A stretch of DNA of 64,000 nt from Firmicutes bacterium CAG:194 (GTDB lineage Bacteria > Bacillota > Clostridia > Lachnospirales > Lachnospiraceae): positions 30,129 through 94,128 of the forward strand of contig HF995248.1 of the NCBI GenBank assembly GCA_000432915.1, given 5' to 3'. The position numbers and the translations under genes were made by a program. The stretch's first letter is position 1. Each line of letters opens with the position of its first letter. Shown here piece by piece: positions 1-8,311 of the stretch. The notes under the pieces were generated by a model that did not search any database, was not told the origin of the DNA, and was given only the letters and a program-made list of their open reading frames with translations.

Positions 1-103
1 TGTGCATTTCATACTTTATAACAATGGTTATGAGTAAGTTATGGGGATTGAAAAAGCTGGTTTGATGATAGAACCGTTGATAAATAGGAGGAGAGAACAG
101 ACA

Positions 104-1432
104 ATGAAAACAGTGATTATGGCGGGCGGAAAAGGAACAAGAATCCAGTCTATTGCATCAGATATACCTAAGCCGATGATTCCGATTGATGGCGTTCCGG
201 TATTGGAAAGAGAATTATGCTCTTTAAAAGAACAGGGATTTACGGATATTATCATTACGGTTAGTTATTTGGGAGATGTGATCAAAAACTACTTTGGAAA
301 TGGTGACAAATGGGGTGTCAATATTGAATATTATACGGAGGAGACCCCATTGGGCAATGCTGGTGCACTGTTTAAGCTACGAGATCGTTTAACGGATGAT
401 TTCCTGCTTTTAAATGCCGATGCGATCTTTGATGTCGATTTTAACAGAATGGTTTCATTCCATAAAGAAAAAAATGCACTTGTAACATTGTTTACACACC
501 CAAACTCACATCCTTATGACAGCGGACTGATTATTGCTGATCAAAATCTGGCAGTACAGGCATGGCTGACAAAAGAAGATAAACGTCCGGCGTATTACAA
601 AAACAGAGTAAATGCAGGGCTGCATGTGATCAGTCCTCAGATACTGGATACGGTGTCTGTTGACGCAGAACGGATTGGAATAGAGAACCCGGATACCGGA
701 AAAATCTGTAAAGTTGATCTGGACAGAATGCTTTTAAAACCGTTGGCTGGCAGTGGCAGGATGTTTTGTTATGACTCGCCTGAATACGTGAAAGATATGG
801 GAACCCCTGAGCGTTTTTATGCAGTGGAAAAGGACTATATGGCAGGACGGGTGACTGCTAAGAATTTGAAAAATAAGCAGAAGGCAATCTTTTTGGATCG
901 AGACGGGACAATAAACAAATATGTCGGTTTTCTGCGAGATATTGAACAGTTTGAGCTGCTGGACGGTGTCACAGATGCAATTAAAAAAATAAATGAATCA
1001 GGGTATCTGTGTATTGTTGTAACCAACCAGCCGGTAATAGCAAGAGGAGAGGTTACTTACGAGCAACTGGATGAAATTCATAATAAAATGGAGACACTGC
1101 TCGGTCTGGAAGGAGCATATCTGGATGGTATTTATATCTGCCCGCATCATCCGCATAAAGGGTATGAGGGAGAAATTCCGGAACTGAAAATTGATTGTGA
1201 CTGCAGAAAGCCCAAACCGGGCATGCTTTTACGCGCTGCGAAGGACTTCAATATTGATCTGCAGAAATCTTATATGGTCGGTGACAGTGAAAGCGATATT
1301 CTGGCAGGCAAGGCGGCCGGCTGTAAAACTGTTCTGATTGGAGAGGATGATTATGGACAGGATTATACGACAAACAGCTTACTGGCGTTCGTAAAGCAGG
1401 AAATTGACAATAATCCAGAATCGAAAAAGTAA
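104..1432 (+). CDS. Bifunctional sugar-1-phosphate nucleotidyltransferase / HAD heptose-bisphosphate phosphatase
   Basis: A 442-residue fusion. Residues 1-240 are a nucleotidyltransferase of the HddC/RmlA type, with the nucleotide-binding loop GGKGTR at 8-13 and a NADA stretch near the metal site. Residues 260-440 are a GmhB-type HAD phosphatase, with DRDGT at 265-269 (catalytic D265 and D267), the zinc ligands C346, H348, C365 and C367, and a late GDSESD motif. Known relatives make activated D-glycero-D-manno-heptose (GDP form in Gram-positives) for surface glycans: the phosphatase removes the 7-phosphate and the transferase adds the nucleotide. The ATG at 104 was chosen over 41 because AGGAGGAG lies just upstream. 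The exact nucleotide and sugar are inferred; a 6-deoxyheptose or other sugar is possible. Confidence 0.85.
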   Translation: MKTVIMAGGKGTRIQSIASDIPKPMIPIDGVPVLERELCSLKEQGFTDIIITVSYLGDVIKNYFGNGDKWGVNIEYYTEETPLGNAGALFKLRDRLTDDFLLLNADAIFDVDFNRMVSFHKEKNALVTLFTHPNSHPYDSGLIIADQNLAVQAWLTKEDKRPAYYKNRVNAGLHVISPQILDTVSVDAERIGIENPDTGKICKVDLDRMLLKPLAGSGRMFCYDSPEYVKDMGTPERFYAVEKDYMAGRVTAKNLKNKQKAIFLDRDGTINKYVGFLRDIEQFELLDGVTDAIKKINESGYLCIVVTNQPVIARGEVTYEQLDEIHNKMETLLGLEGAYLDGIYICPHHPHKGYEGEIPELKIDCDCRKPKPGMLLRAAKDFNIDLQKSYMVGDSESDILAGKAAGCKTVLIGEDDYGQDYTTNSLLAFVKQEIDNNPESKK

Positions 1433-1464
1433 GAGGCATTAATGAGAAAGCGAAGGGGAGAAAT

Positions 1465-2955
1465 ATGAAAAATCTGGAGAATGAAAAGAAGGTAATATTT
1501 TTCATAACAATAGTGTGGGCAATTATTTCATTAGCAGGAGGAATTATATTTTTAAAAAAATTCTATTCAGTTGGAATGATGAATCAATGGTGCTCAGTTG
1601 TAGATAAATGGGAACAAATTGCCTGGGCTGTTATTGCATATTTATTGGCAGTAATAGCAATTTATAATATTGTCAGATTTGCAGTTAAGGCTGTTTTATA
1701 TAATGACAGGGAAAGGAAGATAATATTATATGCACTGCCAGCACTGATTTTGCTCTTAGGAGCATTTTTGTCAGATATTGCACCGGTACATATGGAGTCT
1801 TATTATTTGGGTGATGAAAGAAATATATGGGATGCAGCAGTCAGATTGTATCCGTACTTTTTTGTATATACATCGGAGTTATATTTGATATGCTTTTTTA
1901 TTCTCCCGGTTATAATAGCTCCAAGCATTGTAAAAATATTTTTTTGTGCAGGGATAATTGGATATGTAATATATAGAGTAAAAAGGTATTATGCTTCTTC
2001 GCTTGCTTTTTCTCTATATTTACTCTGTTTGCTTAGTACTTTTGGAGAACTCGGTATTAGAGTGCATCGGATGCACTGGTATGCTTATGTTTATTTGTTC
2101 TTTGCGGTGAAGATTTATTTTGACAGTAAAGAAAAGCAAAAATTATTTTCTTTGGAGACAGTATGCATAATGTCATTCGTGATTTCTTTACTTACTGTGT
2201 GGAGAAGAGAGGGGATTTATTTGGTATTAGTTGGTGCTATATTATTGCTGCTGACATATGCAGGAACCAAAACAACAAATAAAAGGATTATTTTAATTAT
2301 ATTCTTTTTGATGGAAATAATGGCATATGTTCCGGCAACTACCGCAGGAGTTGAAGAAAAGGGAACAACATACAGAGCATATCTGGTTCATATGTTGGGG
2401 GAAAGAAGTCTTGATAGAAACAAAATAGAAAAAGAGTTGAAAATTGCTGATAAATATATGGATCTTTCAAGAATAGACAGGTATAATGCAGATTTGGGGA
2501 TTGATGGTTTTTCTGATTGTATGTATGACTGGTCGTCATGGGGAGACGGTAGTTATTATGCGATAAGAAGCAATCCAACAATATCCGAGGATAAATTTTC
2601 AGAGGCAGTAGTTCGAATCATAATAAAAGAACCGGTTGTATTTTTGAAATCGAGATTGCGTGCCTTTGCAGCAGCAGCCAGAGGGACGGGATCCAAGAAT
2701 TTATTTATTCCTTTAATGGTCGTGATTATATTGACAGTCTACGCAATAATAAAAAGAGATTGGATTTTGGCGATACTTTGTATGGGCGTATTAGTGCAGA
2801 CAGTGATAACAACATTGGCAATGCCGGCATCCTATTTTAAGTATTTTTATGAGATGTACCTGTTTGCTTATTATTTTATGGTTATTGTTCTGCTGGATGA
2901 ATATTTAAATAAATACAGAGGAAATCATGTGAGGGAAATTTCTACAAATATTTAG
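1465..2955 (+). CDS. Polytopic membrane protein of a surface-glycan locus, function unknown
   Basis: 496 residues with about ten hydrophobic segments and a larger soluble loop around residues 300-390. It starts after GGGGAG with 32 bases between it and the upstream nucleotidyltransferase/phosphatase gene, so the two are probably cotranscribed. The architecture (many membrane spans plus one extracytoplasmic loop) is that of GT-C glycosyltransferases or Wzy-like polymerases, but no diagnostic motif is recognisable, so only the membrane location is supported. Codons are strongly AT-rich compared with genes after 8.8 kb, a common trait of horizontally exchanged glycan loci. A hairpin terminator follows the stop. 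Confidence 0.7.
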   Translation: MKNLENEKKVIFFITIVWAIISLAGGIIFLKKFYSVGMMNQWCSVVDKWEQIAWAVIAYLLAVIAIYNIVRFAVKAVLYNDRERKIILYALPALILLLGAFLSDIAPVHMESYYLGDERNIWDAAVRLYPYFFVYTSELYLICFFILPVIIAPSIVKIFFCAGIIGYVIYRVKRYYASSLAFSLYLLCLLSTFGELGIRVHRMHWYAYVYLFFAVKIYFDSKEKQKLFSLETVCIMSFVISLLTVWRREGIYLVLVGAILLLLTYAGTKTTNKRIILIIFFLMEIMAYVPATTAGVEEKGTTYRAYLVHMLGERSLDRNKIEKELKIADKYMDLSRIDRYNADLGIDGFSDCMYDWSSWGDGSYYAIRSNPTISEDKFSEAVVRIIIKEPVVFLKSRLRAFAAAARGTGSKNLFIPLMVVIILTVYAIIKRDWILAILCMGVLVQTVITTLAMPASYFKYFYEMYLFAYYFMVIVLLDEYLNKYRGNHVREISTNI

Positions 2956-2970
2956 AGTGTCTATGATGCG

Positions 2971-3006
2971 CAAGGCGGAAAGCTTAAGAATAAGTTTTCT
3001 GCCTTG
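2971..3006 (+). terminator. Rho-independent terminator after the glycan-locus membrane protein
   Basis: CAAGGC (2971-2976) pairs with GCCTTG (3001-3006), with an inner imperfect stem (GAAAGCTTA against TAAGTTTTC) and a T-rich tail from 3007. It lies 16 bases after the stop of the membrane protein gene and closes that operon. Confidence 0.7.
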
Positions 3007-3128
3007 ATTTATTTTTAGAAAGGAATCGTATGATAGTTACTATGTATTATTTTGCATTGGTTAAAAAGTGTATATTTGCATGCATATTTTCTAATAACAA
3101 ATAAAATACTGAAAAAATAAAAAATACA

Positions 3129-3157
3129 TTGTAATATGACAAAAAATGACATATCAT
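3129..3157 (+). promoter_or_regulatory. Sigma-A type promoter for the 36-codon reading frame
   Basis: TTGTAA (3129-3134), a 17-base spacer and TATCAT (3152-3157), followed by AGAGGT and an ATG at 3173. The overlapping CATAAT at 3155-3160 is an alternative -10. Confidence 0.5.
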
Positions 3158-3172
3158 AATAGAGGTACGAAT

Positions 3173-3283
3173 ATGTTAGTAAATGTTAGTCTGCCTAATA
3201 TCACAGATGAAGCAGTACAAAAGTATATAAAAGAGCAGGCAGAGGAATCAAGGAAAGAAGATTCAAGAAGTAACGCTTTATAG
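3173..3283 (+). CDS. Short reading frame, probably the 5' stump of an interrupted gene
   Basis: 36 codons beginning MLVNVSLPNITDEA, with a good ribosome site (AGAGGT, seven bases before ATG) and a plausible promoter. The charged helix-prone end (KEQAEESRKEDSR) stops at 3281-3283, directly before the palindromic mobile-element sequence at 3311-3380. A promoter and ribosome site in front of so short a frame suggests the start of a longer gene cut by the insertion, but a genuine small protein cannot be excluded. I recognise no family. Confidence 0.4.
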   Translation: MLVNVSLPNITDEAVQKYIKEQAEESRKEDSRSNAL

Positions 3284-3310
3284 CGGATCGGTAAAAGTGC
3301 TTGCGATACC

Positions 3311-3380
3311 GCCCTTTTGGGCAAGCAGTAAAAATGCCCTTTTGAGGGCTAATATCAAACCACCAGTTCAACTGGTGGTT
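3311..3380. repeat. Palindrome cluster resembling an IS200/IS605-type element end
   Basis: Three hairpins in 70 bases: GCCC-TTTT-GGGC (3311-3322), GCCCT-TTTG-AGGGC (3336-3349), and a perfect 11-bp palindrome AACCACCAGTT (3358-3368) against AACTGGTGGTT (3370-3380) around a single C. Clustered short hairpins without terminal inverted repeats are typical of the ends of single-strand (HUH/Y1) transposons. It overlaps the broken 3' end of the IS110 fragment, whose last codons read through the palindrome. No tnpA or tnpB frame is adjacent, so this would be a solo end or a non-autonomous derivative. Confidence 0.5.
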
Positions 3381-4009
3381 GCTGACTTAGATATAGCGCT
3401 GTCGTTTGCACCGACAGACTTCTGTGCGAGAACTCTTAATTCTTTGGCCTGTTCTTTGGTAAAGTGTCCGTGTGAGTTCACTTTGAGCAGATTTGCTAGA
3501 TGAGTCATATGCATGGAAGCAATCTCATTTGGAGAAGGTGCTTCTTTTAACAAAGCATAGACAGCGGGCTGATGCAGACCGGATTTAAAAAAGTATTGAA
3601 TCTCCGGGAAAACCTGATCAACATAGGTTGTCAGTTGGATTTTCAATCGGGTACGTTGCTTAATGGTTTTCTGCCGAAAGCGCCCCAAGGCCTTAAGATC
3701 CATCATATCGAGGTCATAGAAACCTATGAATCTGAGGTCATCCTGCATCATAAGAGTTTTAGCAATAACAAATGTGTCGAGTTTATCTGTCTTCGTTTTA
3801 CGAACATTGTTCTTACGCATCTGACAGGTTTTAATGGGGTTCAACACACACACTTGGCAGAACTCAGCAACAAGGTATCGAACAAGGTTGTCACCGTAGT
3901 GTGCCGTTGACGGGGGATCGATGATGATGCTGTTCTTATCGAATGATTCGAGCTTAGAGATTACAAATTTGATACTTTTTATTATACGGTGGACAAAACA
4001 AATGAACAT
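3368..4009 (-). pseudogene. IS110-family transposase fragment, truncated at both ends
   Basis: The translation carries the DEDD-domain core of IS110 transposases: a TAHYGDNLVRYLV block, then VLNPIKT, then KTKTDKLDTFVIAK and the helical region that follows. Recognisable homology begins near ISKLESFD (about 3975), so roughly the first 50 residues with the first catalytic Asp are missing; the codons from 4009 to there look unrelated. The C-terminal Transposase_20 half with the catalytic Ser is gone, because the frame runs into the palindrome at 3358-3380 and stops. The conserved glutamate before TAHYGDN (usually ESTGHY) is replaced by PP. It cannot encode an active enzyme. Confidence 0.8.
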
Positions 4010-4741
4010 AGTCTGTCAGAAATTGAAAATTTATCGGATGCTGATTTTATTTGCTTATACAAAGGAAAAATAAAATGCCCAGAATGCATGAAACCGCTCC
4101 TTTCATTGGTAAAAAAAGAAGGAGCAGCATACTTAAGAACTTATCCAAATCAACCACATGGGTTTGTCAATGAAAATAGATGCACCTATGGATTTGATAC
4201 AGCTTCTAAAAAGCTTATGGAAAAATATGTTGAGGAACTTAGAAAGAAGAAAAAAATAAAAAGTCTTCTTGAAGGAATAATGCGAAAACTTTTTAAGCAA
4301 GATATGGAATCAAGTTCAATGTCGAAAATCAATGAAAGAAGATTAAATAACCCATTGTTGATTGAAAGAATTCAAAGTGGTGGGACAATTAAAAGGAATA
4401 TTATTCCTCATTATAGTTTTAAATCATGGGGGAAAAATATACCTCAAGATCAATTATTGATTATTTATGGAAAAGTGTATATTGATTTGAAGGAAATTAA
4501 TAAAAAGAATGGAAAAGGGGAAGAACTTAAACAAACATATATTCATTTTAAAGATATCAGTACTAAAAAATTGATTACATCTTGTATAAAGCCCAAAGGG
4601 CTAAAAATTGACAAAGGTAATTATTACGCAGTGGTTTTAGGAAAATGTTGTAAGAATGAATCCAAAGGATATATCTATTATAATATATGGATTAATGCAC
4701 CGATAGAGGAATCTGTCTTGCTTCAACCATATCAATGTTAG
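3989..4741 (+). CDS. Hypothetical protein with N-terminal CxxC zinc-ribbon-like segment, possibly 5' truncated
   Basis: 250 residues from a GTG at 3989, with no convincing ribosome site. Near the N-terminus it has KCPECMKPL and, about 25 residues later, an H and another C (NQPHGF...NRCTY), suggesting a small metal-binding module. The middle is lysine-rich and helical, and the C-terminus (about 150-250) is a compact mixed region. The frame is open upstream to 3947, inside the area where the opposite strand becomes IS110 sequence, so the native start may have been lost at that junction. It precedes a decayed helicase operon. I do not recognise the family; it may be a partner of the helicase or independent cargo. 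Confidence 0.5.
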   Translation: MDKTNEHSLSEIENLSDADFICLYKGKIKCPECMKPLLSLVKKEGAAYLRTYPNQPHGFVNENRCTYGFDTASKKLMEKYVEELRKKKKIKSLLEGIMRKLFKQDMESSSMSKINERRLNNPLLIERIQSGGTIKRNIIPHYSFKSWGKNIPQDQLLIIYGKVYIDLKEINKKNGKGEELKQTYIHFKDISTKKLITSCIKPKGLKIDKGNYYAVVLGKCCKNESKGYIYYNIWINAPIEESVLLQPYQC

Positions 4742-4875
4742 AAAAATTTATATGAAATAAATTTTGCAATTGGAGTATATAGAATGCTTCAAATTTCTGA
4801 AAATCTGTAGTTTGGCGAATAGTATTATGAAACTTTAATATAACTAATAAAACAATGAGGCGAAAATAATGAAAT

Positions 4876-5388
4876 TTGAACAAATATTTTGGGAATGAAA
4901 AGGTTAAATATATTACTTCCTTTGGAGAACTAATAGGAGTGGAGTTAAAGCAAGAAGTAAATAATGCAAATCTGAAAGAAGAATTTGAAAAAGAGATGCA
5001 AGAACAAGAAGAAATGGATATGGAGCAGTTATATGCAGAAGTTGAGGACTTGGAACGTGAGTCTGTAGGGCTTACTGCGTTAGGTAGTTTTGAAAATGAG
5101 TTTCTGGAGTCTTTTTGTGAATCTCAATTCGTGGAGCAATTAAAAGATTTGTTTGAACGAATAAACAACTGCTTTTCTAATTTGGAAAATATTGAATACT
5201 TTTATTCAGAAGAATTACAAGACCATGTATGTGCAGTTGAAGCAGAAGAAATTGCAGAGTTTATAGAAAAATGGAATGAGTTAATGGATGAGTTAGGAGA
5301 AACACCAGTTTTAGATGATATTTCTGGAATTCGAGAAATTATTGATTGGATAGAGCAGAAGCAAATTCTAATGATTACTCAGATGTGA
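4876..5388 (+). CDS. Acidic hypothetical protein, probably a frameshifted gene (part 1)
   Basis: 170 codons, very rich in Glu and Asp and mostly helical, with no family I recognise. The only ribosome site (GAGG, 4857-4860) fits an ATG at 4869, but that frame stops after nine codons (stop at 4896-4898); the long frame is entered from a TTG at 4876 without its own site. This suggests a small indel between about 4875 and 4895. The frame ends at 5388 just as another frame (next entry) takes over with the same acidic character. The two are best read as one acidic protein broken by at least two frameshifts, upstream of the decayed helicase. Confidence 0.4.
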   Translation: MNKYFGNEKVKYITSFGELIGVELKQEVNNANLKEEFEKEMQEQEEMDMEQLYAEVEDLERESVGLTALGSFENEFLESFCESQFVEQLKDLFERINNCFSNLENIEYFYSEELQDHVCAVEAEEIAEFIEKWNELMDELGETPVLDDISGIREIIDWIEQKQILMITQM

Positions 5389-5675
5389 ATACTACTTTGC
5401 CGGATAGTATTGAATATGGGGACAATATCACTATTTATGGATATGAAAAGGAAGAGTACAGATTGATAATGGATGAATTGTATCTGAGTTGTGGGAATGG
5501 TGATATTGATTGGTTGAATATGGCTGTATGGTGTGCCGGGGAAAAATGTGCCACAGGAAATATAAAAATCACATATGGTTTTGTTGATTTTGATGATGAT
5601 GGTGGTATAGGCGATTCTTGTGACGAGGATATATCATATCAGACTAAGAAAAATAATAAAAGAAATTATAGGTGA
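5346..5675 (+). CDS. Acidic hypothetical protein, probably a frameshifted gene (part 2)
   Basis: 109 codons overlapping the previous frame by 43 bases in a different phase, with no ribosome site before its first ATG. The sequence stays acidic (a DFDDDGGIGDSCDED stretch near the end) and is consistent with being the C-terminal third of the protein started near 4869. A separately translated, coupled gene is the alternative but is less likely given the missing ribosome site. The end at 5675 abuts the helicase start at 5680. Confidence 0.35.
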   Translation: MDRAEANSNDYSDVNTTLPDSIEYGDNITIYGYEKEEYRLIMDELYLSCGNGDIDWLNMAVWCAGEKCATGNIKITYGFVDFDDDGGIGDSCDEDISYQTKKNNKRNYR

Positions 5676-5679
5676 CACA

Positions 5680-6533
5680 ATGAAAACTATAACGCAATAT
5701 TTCAGAAATGCTGTATTGGCGTCTTTGCAAGGAAGCATATGTTATCGTAAAAACAAATTTACAACTGTAACTTGGGAAGAAATTAAAAATGGTAAATTGA
5801 CTCTGCGAAGCTTGGATAGTATAGGTTTATTAGGGCAGGAAGTAGGTAAAAATAGTGTTTCCTCAAAGAAAATAATTATTGCATTGAAAACAATAGCTAC
5901 AGAGTTTTTAGATGGAGATACTTTAGAAAATAATATTGATGAGATGACGTCTGTCTTTTTTATGCCTGCACAAGTTGATAAAGAGGGAAACTTATCACAA
6001 CAGGAAGATAAAAGTTTTAAATGAGATGTATCAGCGTCTTGCGATGGTTGCGCCTTGTATGGTAATGACCTGTTATATGCTTCCGAAACAGTTTTGGGCA
6101 TATGATGGTAATGAAAAACAAAATTATTATATGTATAATTATGCGGATTGTCTTGTGTGAAAAGTATAGGCAAAATGAAGCTGCGAATCAATTTGATGAA
6201 AAAACTATTTTAGGTATTATAACACCGTTTAAAGGTCAAAGTGCAATGATAAAAAGTATGATAAAAAGACAATTACCAGAAATTGAAGGGAACATTGCGG
6301 TAGGAACAGTACATACATTTCAAGGTGCTGAACGAAATGTTATAATTTTTTCGAGCGTTTATGGAAGTGAAGAAGGATGTTATTTTATTAATTCTAATAA
6401 AAGTCTTATGAATGTAGCTGTATCCAGAGCAAAGGATTCGTTCTTGGTTTTTGGAGATTCAGGATGCCTTGAGGGAAATCCAAAGTCTGCAGGAGGAATG
6501 TTGAAGCGAATGACAGAAAGAGAAATAATATAA
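5680..6533 (+). pseudogene. Decayed superfamily 1 helicase (AAA_11/AAA_12 type), three fragments in different frames
   Basis: The ATG at 5680 follows AGGTGA. Fragment 1 (5680-6024) is the N-terminal 114 residues (YFRNAVLASL... to SQQEDKSFK). Fragment 2 (about 6008-6160), in another phase, reads LAMVAPCMVMTCYMLP and YNYADCLV, the stretch that normally leads into the Walker B DEAGQ box, which is absent. Fragment 3 (about 6150-6533) is the C-terminal helicase domain, with IITPFKGQ, GTVHTFQGAE (motif V region) and MNVAVSRAKD (motif VI). The Walker A region and most of the ATPase core are missing, so several internal deletions must have occurred in a protein that in relatives is about 1000 residues or more. 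Related SF1 helicases occur in defence and plasmid loci. Confidence 0.75.
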
Positions 6534-6579
6534 TTGACGATGTTGGCTTACGATCTTATGATTAAGGTGTGTTTTTTGC

Positions 6580-6608
6580 TTGAGAAGCCTGGTGGGGTAT
6601 GATAGTAT
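6580..6608 (+). promoter_or_regulatory. Sigma-A type promoter for the ATPase-nuclease pair
   Basis: TTGAGA (6580-6585), a 17-base spacer and TAGTAT (6603-6608), leaving a leader of about 85 bases before the GTG at 6700. It shows the pair can be expressed independently of the decayed helicase gene that ends at 6533. Confidence 0.55.
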
Positions 6609-6699
6609 ATTTTATGGATAGACTTAATTTTGTAAAGAGGAATCATTTAATACCAGAGTTAGAAAACTTATGTATTAACTGTTTGGGGAGGCAATAGTT

Positions 6700-7734
6700 G
6701 TGATTATTAAAAAAATAAAATTTCAGAACTATACAGTATTTGAAGATCATCAGATTGAGTTTTCACCGGGAGTTAATATTATTATTGGTGAAAATGGAAC
6801 TGGAAAGACACATTTGATCAAAGCATTGTATTCTGCTTGTCAAAGTACAGATAAAAAGACATCATTTTCGCATAAACTTGTAATGACTATGCTTCCGGAT
6901 GATTATAAAATTTCGCGTTTAATTACTAGAAAGACTGGAAATAGAACGGCCTCTATACGTGTTATAGCTGGAGAACAAGATGGTTCAAGAGACAGAGTCC
7001 TTAGTGCTTTTTTTCATGGTAAAACAAAAAAATGGGATGCAGAAGTTACTGGTGAAGAGGGCTGGGAATCATCATTTGCAGGAATGAGTAGTATTTATAT
7101 ACCTGCAAAGGAAATATTGTCTCATAGTTATAATTTGAATGCAGCTACAGAGAAAAATAATGTTCGATTTGACGATACTTATTTGGATATTATTAATGCA
7201 GCAAAGATTAATATTTCGGTAGGGAGAAACAATATTACTAAAGATGAAATGTTGAAAGCAATTGAGAAAATTACGCATGGTACGGTTGTGTATGATGAAA
7301 AGAGAGACGAATTCTATTTAAAGAGTGGTAGCTCTAAGCAAGAATTTAATTTGGTCGCAGAGGGTATCCGAAAAATGGCTCTGTTGTGGCAATTAGTAAA
7401 AAATGGTACTCTTGAAAGAGGGTCTGTACTGTTTTGGGATGAACCGGAAGCCAATATTAATCCGGCATATATCAGAATTATTGTCGATATGATTTTGGAA
7501 CTTCAAAGAAGAGGTGTTCAAATTTTTATTTCAACACATGATTATATGTTGGCTAGTTATTTTGAAGTTAGAAAACAGCAGGGTGACAAAATTATATTCC
7601 ATTCTTTATCGCATAATAGTCAGAATTTATGCTTAGAATATGAGAATGCCGAAAAATTTGCGGCGTTGAAGAACAATATGATAATTAGCGCCTTTAATGA
7701 GTTGTTAAATGATATATATGATATGGAAGTGTGA
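6700..7734 (+). CDS. AAA_21/OLD-like ABC-type ATPase of a two-gene accessory module
   Basis: 344 residues from a GTG at 6700 placed nine bases after GGGGAGG. It is a self-contained ABC-type (RecF/SMC-like) ATPase without a long coiled coil: Walker A GENGTGKT at 30-37, a signature-like EGIRKMALLW before Walker B, Walker B with LFWDEPEANINP (D247, E248), and an H-loop STHD with H280. This head architecture is shared by OLD-family, RloC, PtuA and AriA ATPases, which act in phage defence or DNA repair together with a nuclease or toxin partner. No TOPRIM domain follows, so it is not a complete OLD nuclease. The next gene starts eight bases after its stop and is presumably its partner. A role in defence is inferred. 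Confidence 0.8.
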   Translation: MIIKKIKFQNYTVFEDHQIEFSPGVNIIIGENGTGKTHLIKALYSACQSTDKKTSFSHKLVMTMLPDDYKISRLITRKTGNRTASIRVIAGEQDGSRDRVLSAFFHGKTKKWDAEVTGEEGWESSFAGMSSIYIPAKEILSHSYNLNAATEKNNVRFDDTYLDIINAAKINISVGRNNITKDEMLKAIEKITHGTVVYDEKRDEFYLKSGSSKQEFNLVAEGIRKMALLWQLVKNGTLERGSVLFWDEPEANINPAYIRIIVDMILELQRRGVQIFISTHDYMLASYFEVRKQQGDKIIFHSLSHNSQNLCLEYENAEKFAALKNNMIISAFNELLNDIYDMEV

Positions 7735-7742
7735 TAGGATAA

Positions 7743-8279
7743 ATGTTAATTAGATATACAGAAGAAAATGGGAAATACATTATCGATTGTTCTGCCGCGA
7801 TATGGTCAACAGACAAAATTCATAATTATTACCAAGGGAGTGCTCCACAATTTGGTAATCTTAACTTTTTGAAGGATACAGATTGGGTTATTGAAAGTGA
7901 TACGGCCATTTATCTTGTAGAATATAAAAATTCCAATATTTCTGATGCGGCTAAGCCAGAGGCTTTTAAGCCTGAAAAGGGAGAGACTATAAAGAAAGTT
8001 GCAGAAAAATATTTTGATACACTTCATTGTCTGATGCTGTTGAATAAGAATAAATCCAAAAAATATATTTATGTCGTAGAATACCCAGCAGGCAACTCAA
8101 CCTCACGGCTGATGTTACGAAATAAACTAAAGGAATATTTACCGTTTAAATTACAGGCACAATTGGCAGGTGGCAGAATAAAACTGATAGATGAGGTGCG
8201 TGTTGTGGATATTGCAGAATGGAATGCAGATGCTGAGTTGGGAAAATATCCGATTTTAGAGAAGGATGAAGCTGAATAG
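7743..8279 (+). CDS. Putative PD-(D/E)XK-like nuclease, partner of the upstream ATPase
   Basis: 178 residues starting with ATG eight bases after the ATPase stop, so translation is probably coupled. Residues 40-65 read as a restriction-endonuclease-fold core: D47 in a KDTDW turn, a beta strand, then YLVEYKN with E60 and K62 (ExK). A basic helix with KKVAEKYFDTLHCLMLL and a YIYVVEYP strand follow, consistent with that fold. I know no named family for it. A nuclease or nuclease-derived effector controlled by the ATPase is the simplest reading; a structural partner with a degenerate fold is the alternative. It is intact and AT-rich like its neighbours. Confidence 0.6.
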   Translation: MLIRYTEENGKYIIDCSAAIWSTDKIHNYYQGSAPQFGNLNFLKDTDWVIESDTAIYLVEYKNSNISDAAKPEAFKPEKGETIKKVAEKYFDTLHCLMLLNKNKSKKYIYVVEYPAGNSTSRLMLRNKLKEYLPFKLQAQLAGGRIKLIDEVRVVDIAEWNADAELGKYPILEKDEAE

Positions 8280-8311
8280 TTCTATGTAAATAAAAAATAA
8301 TGACATTGAGA

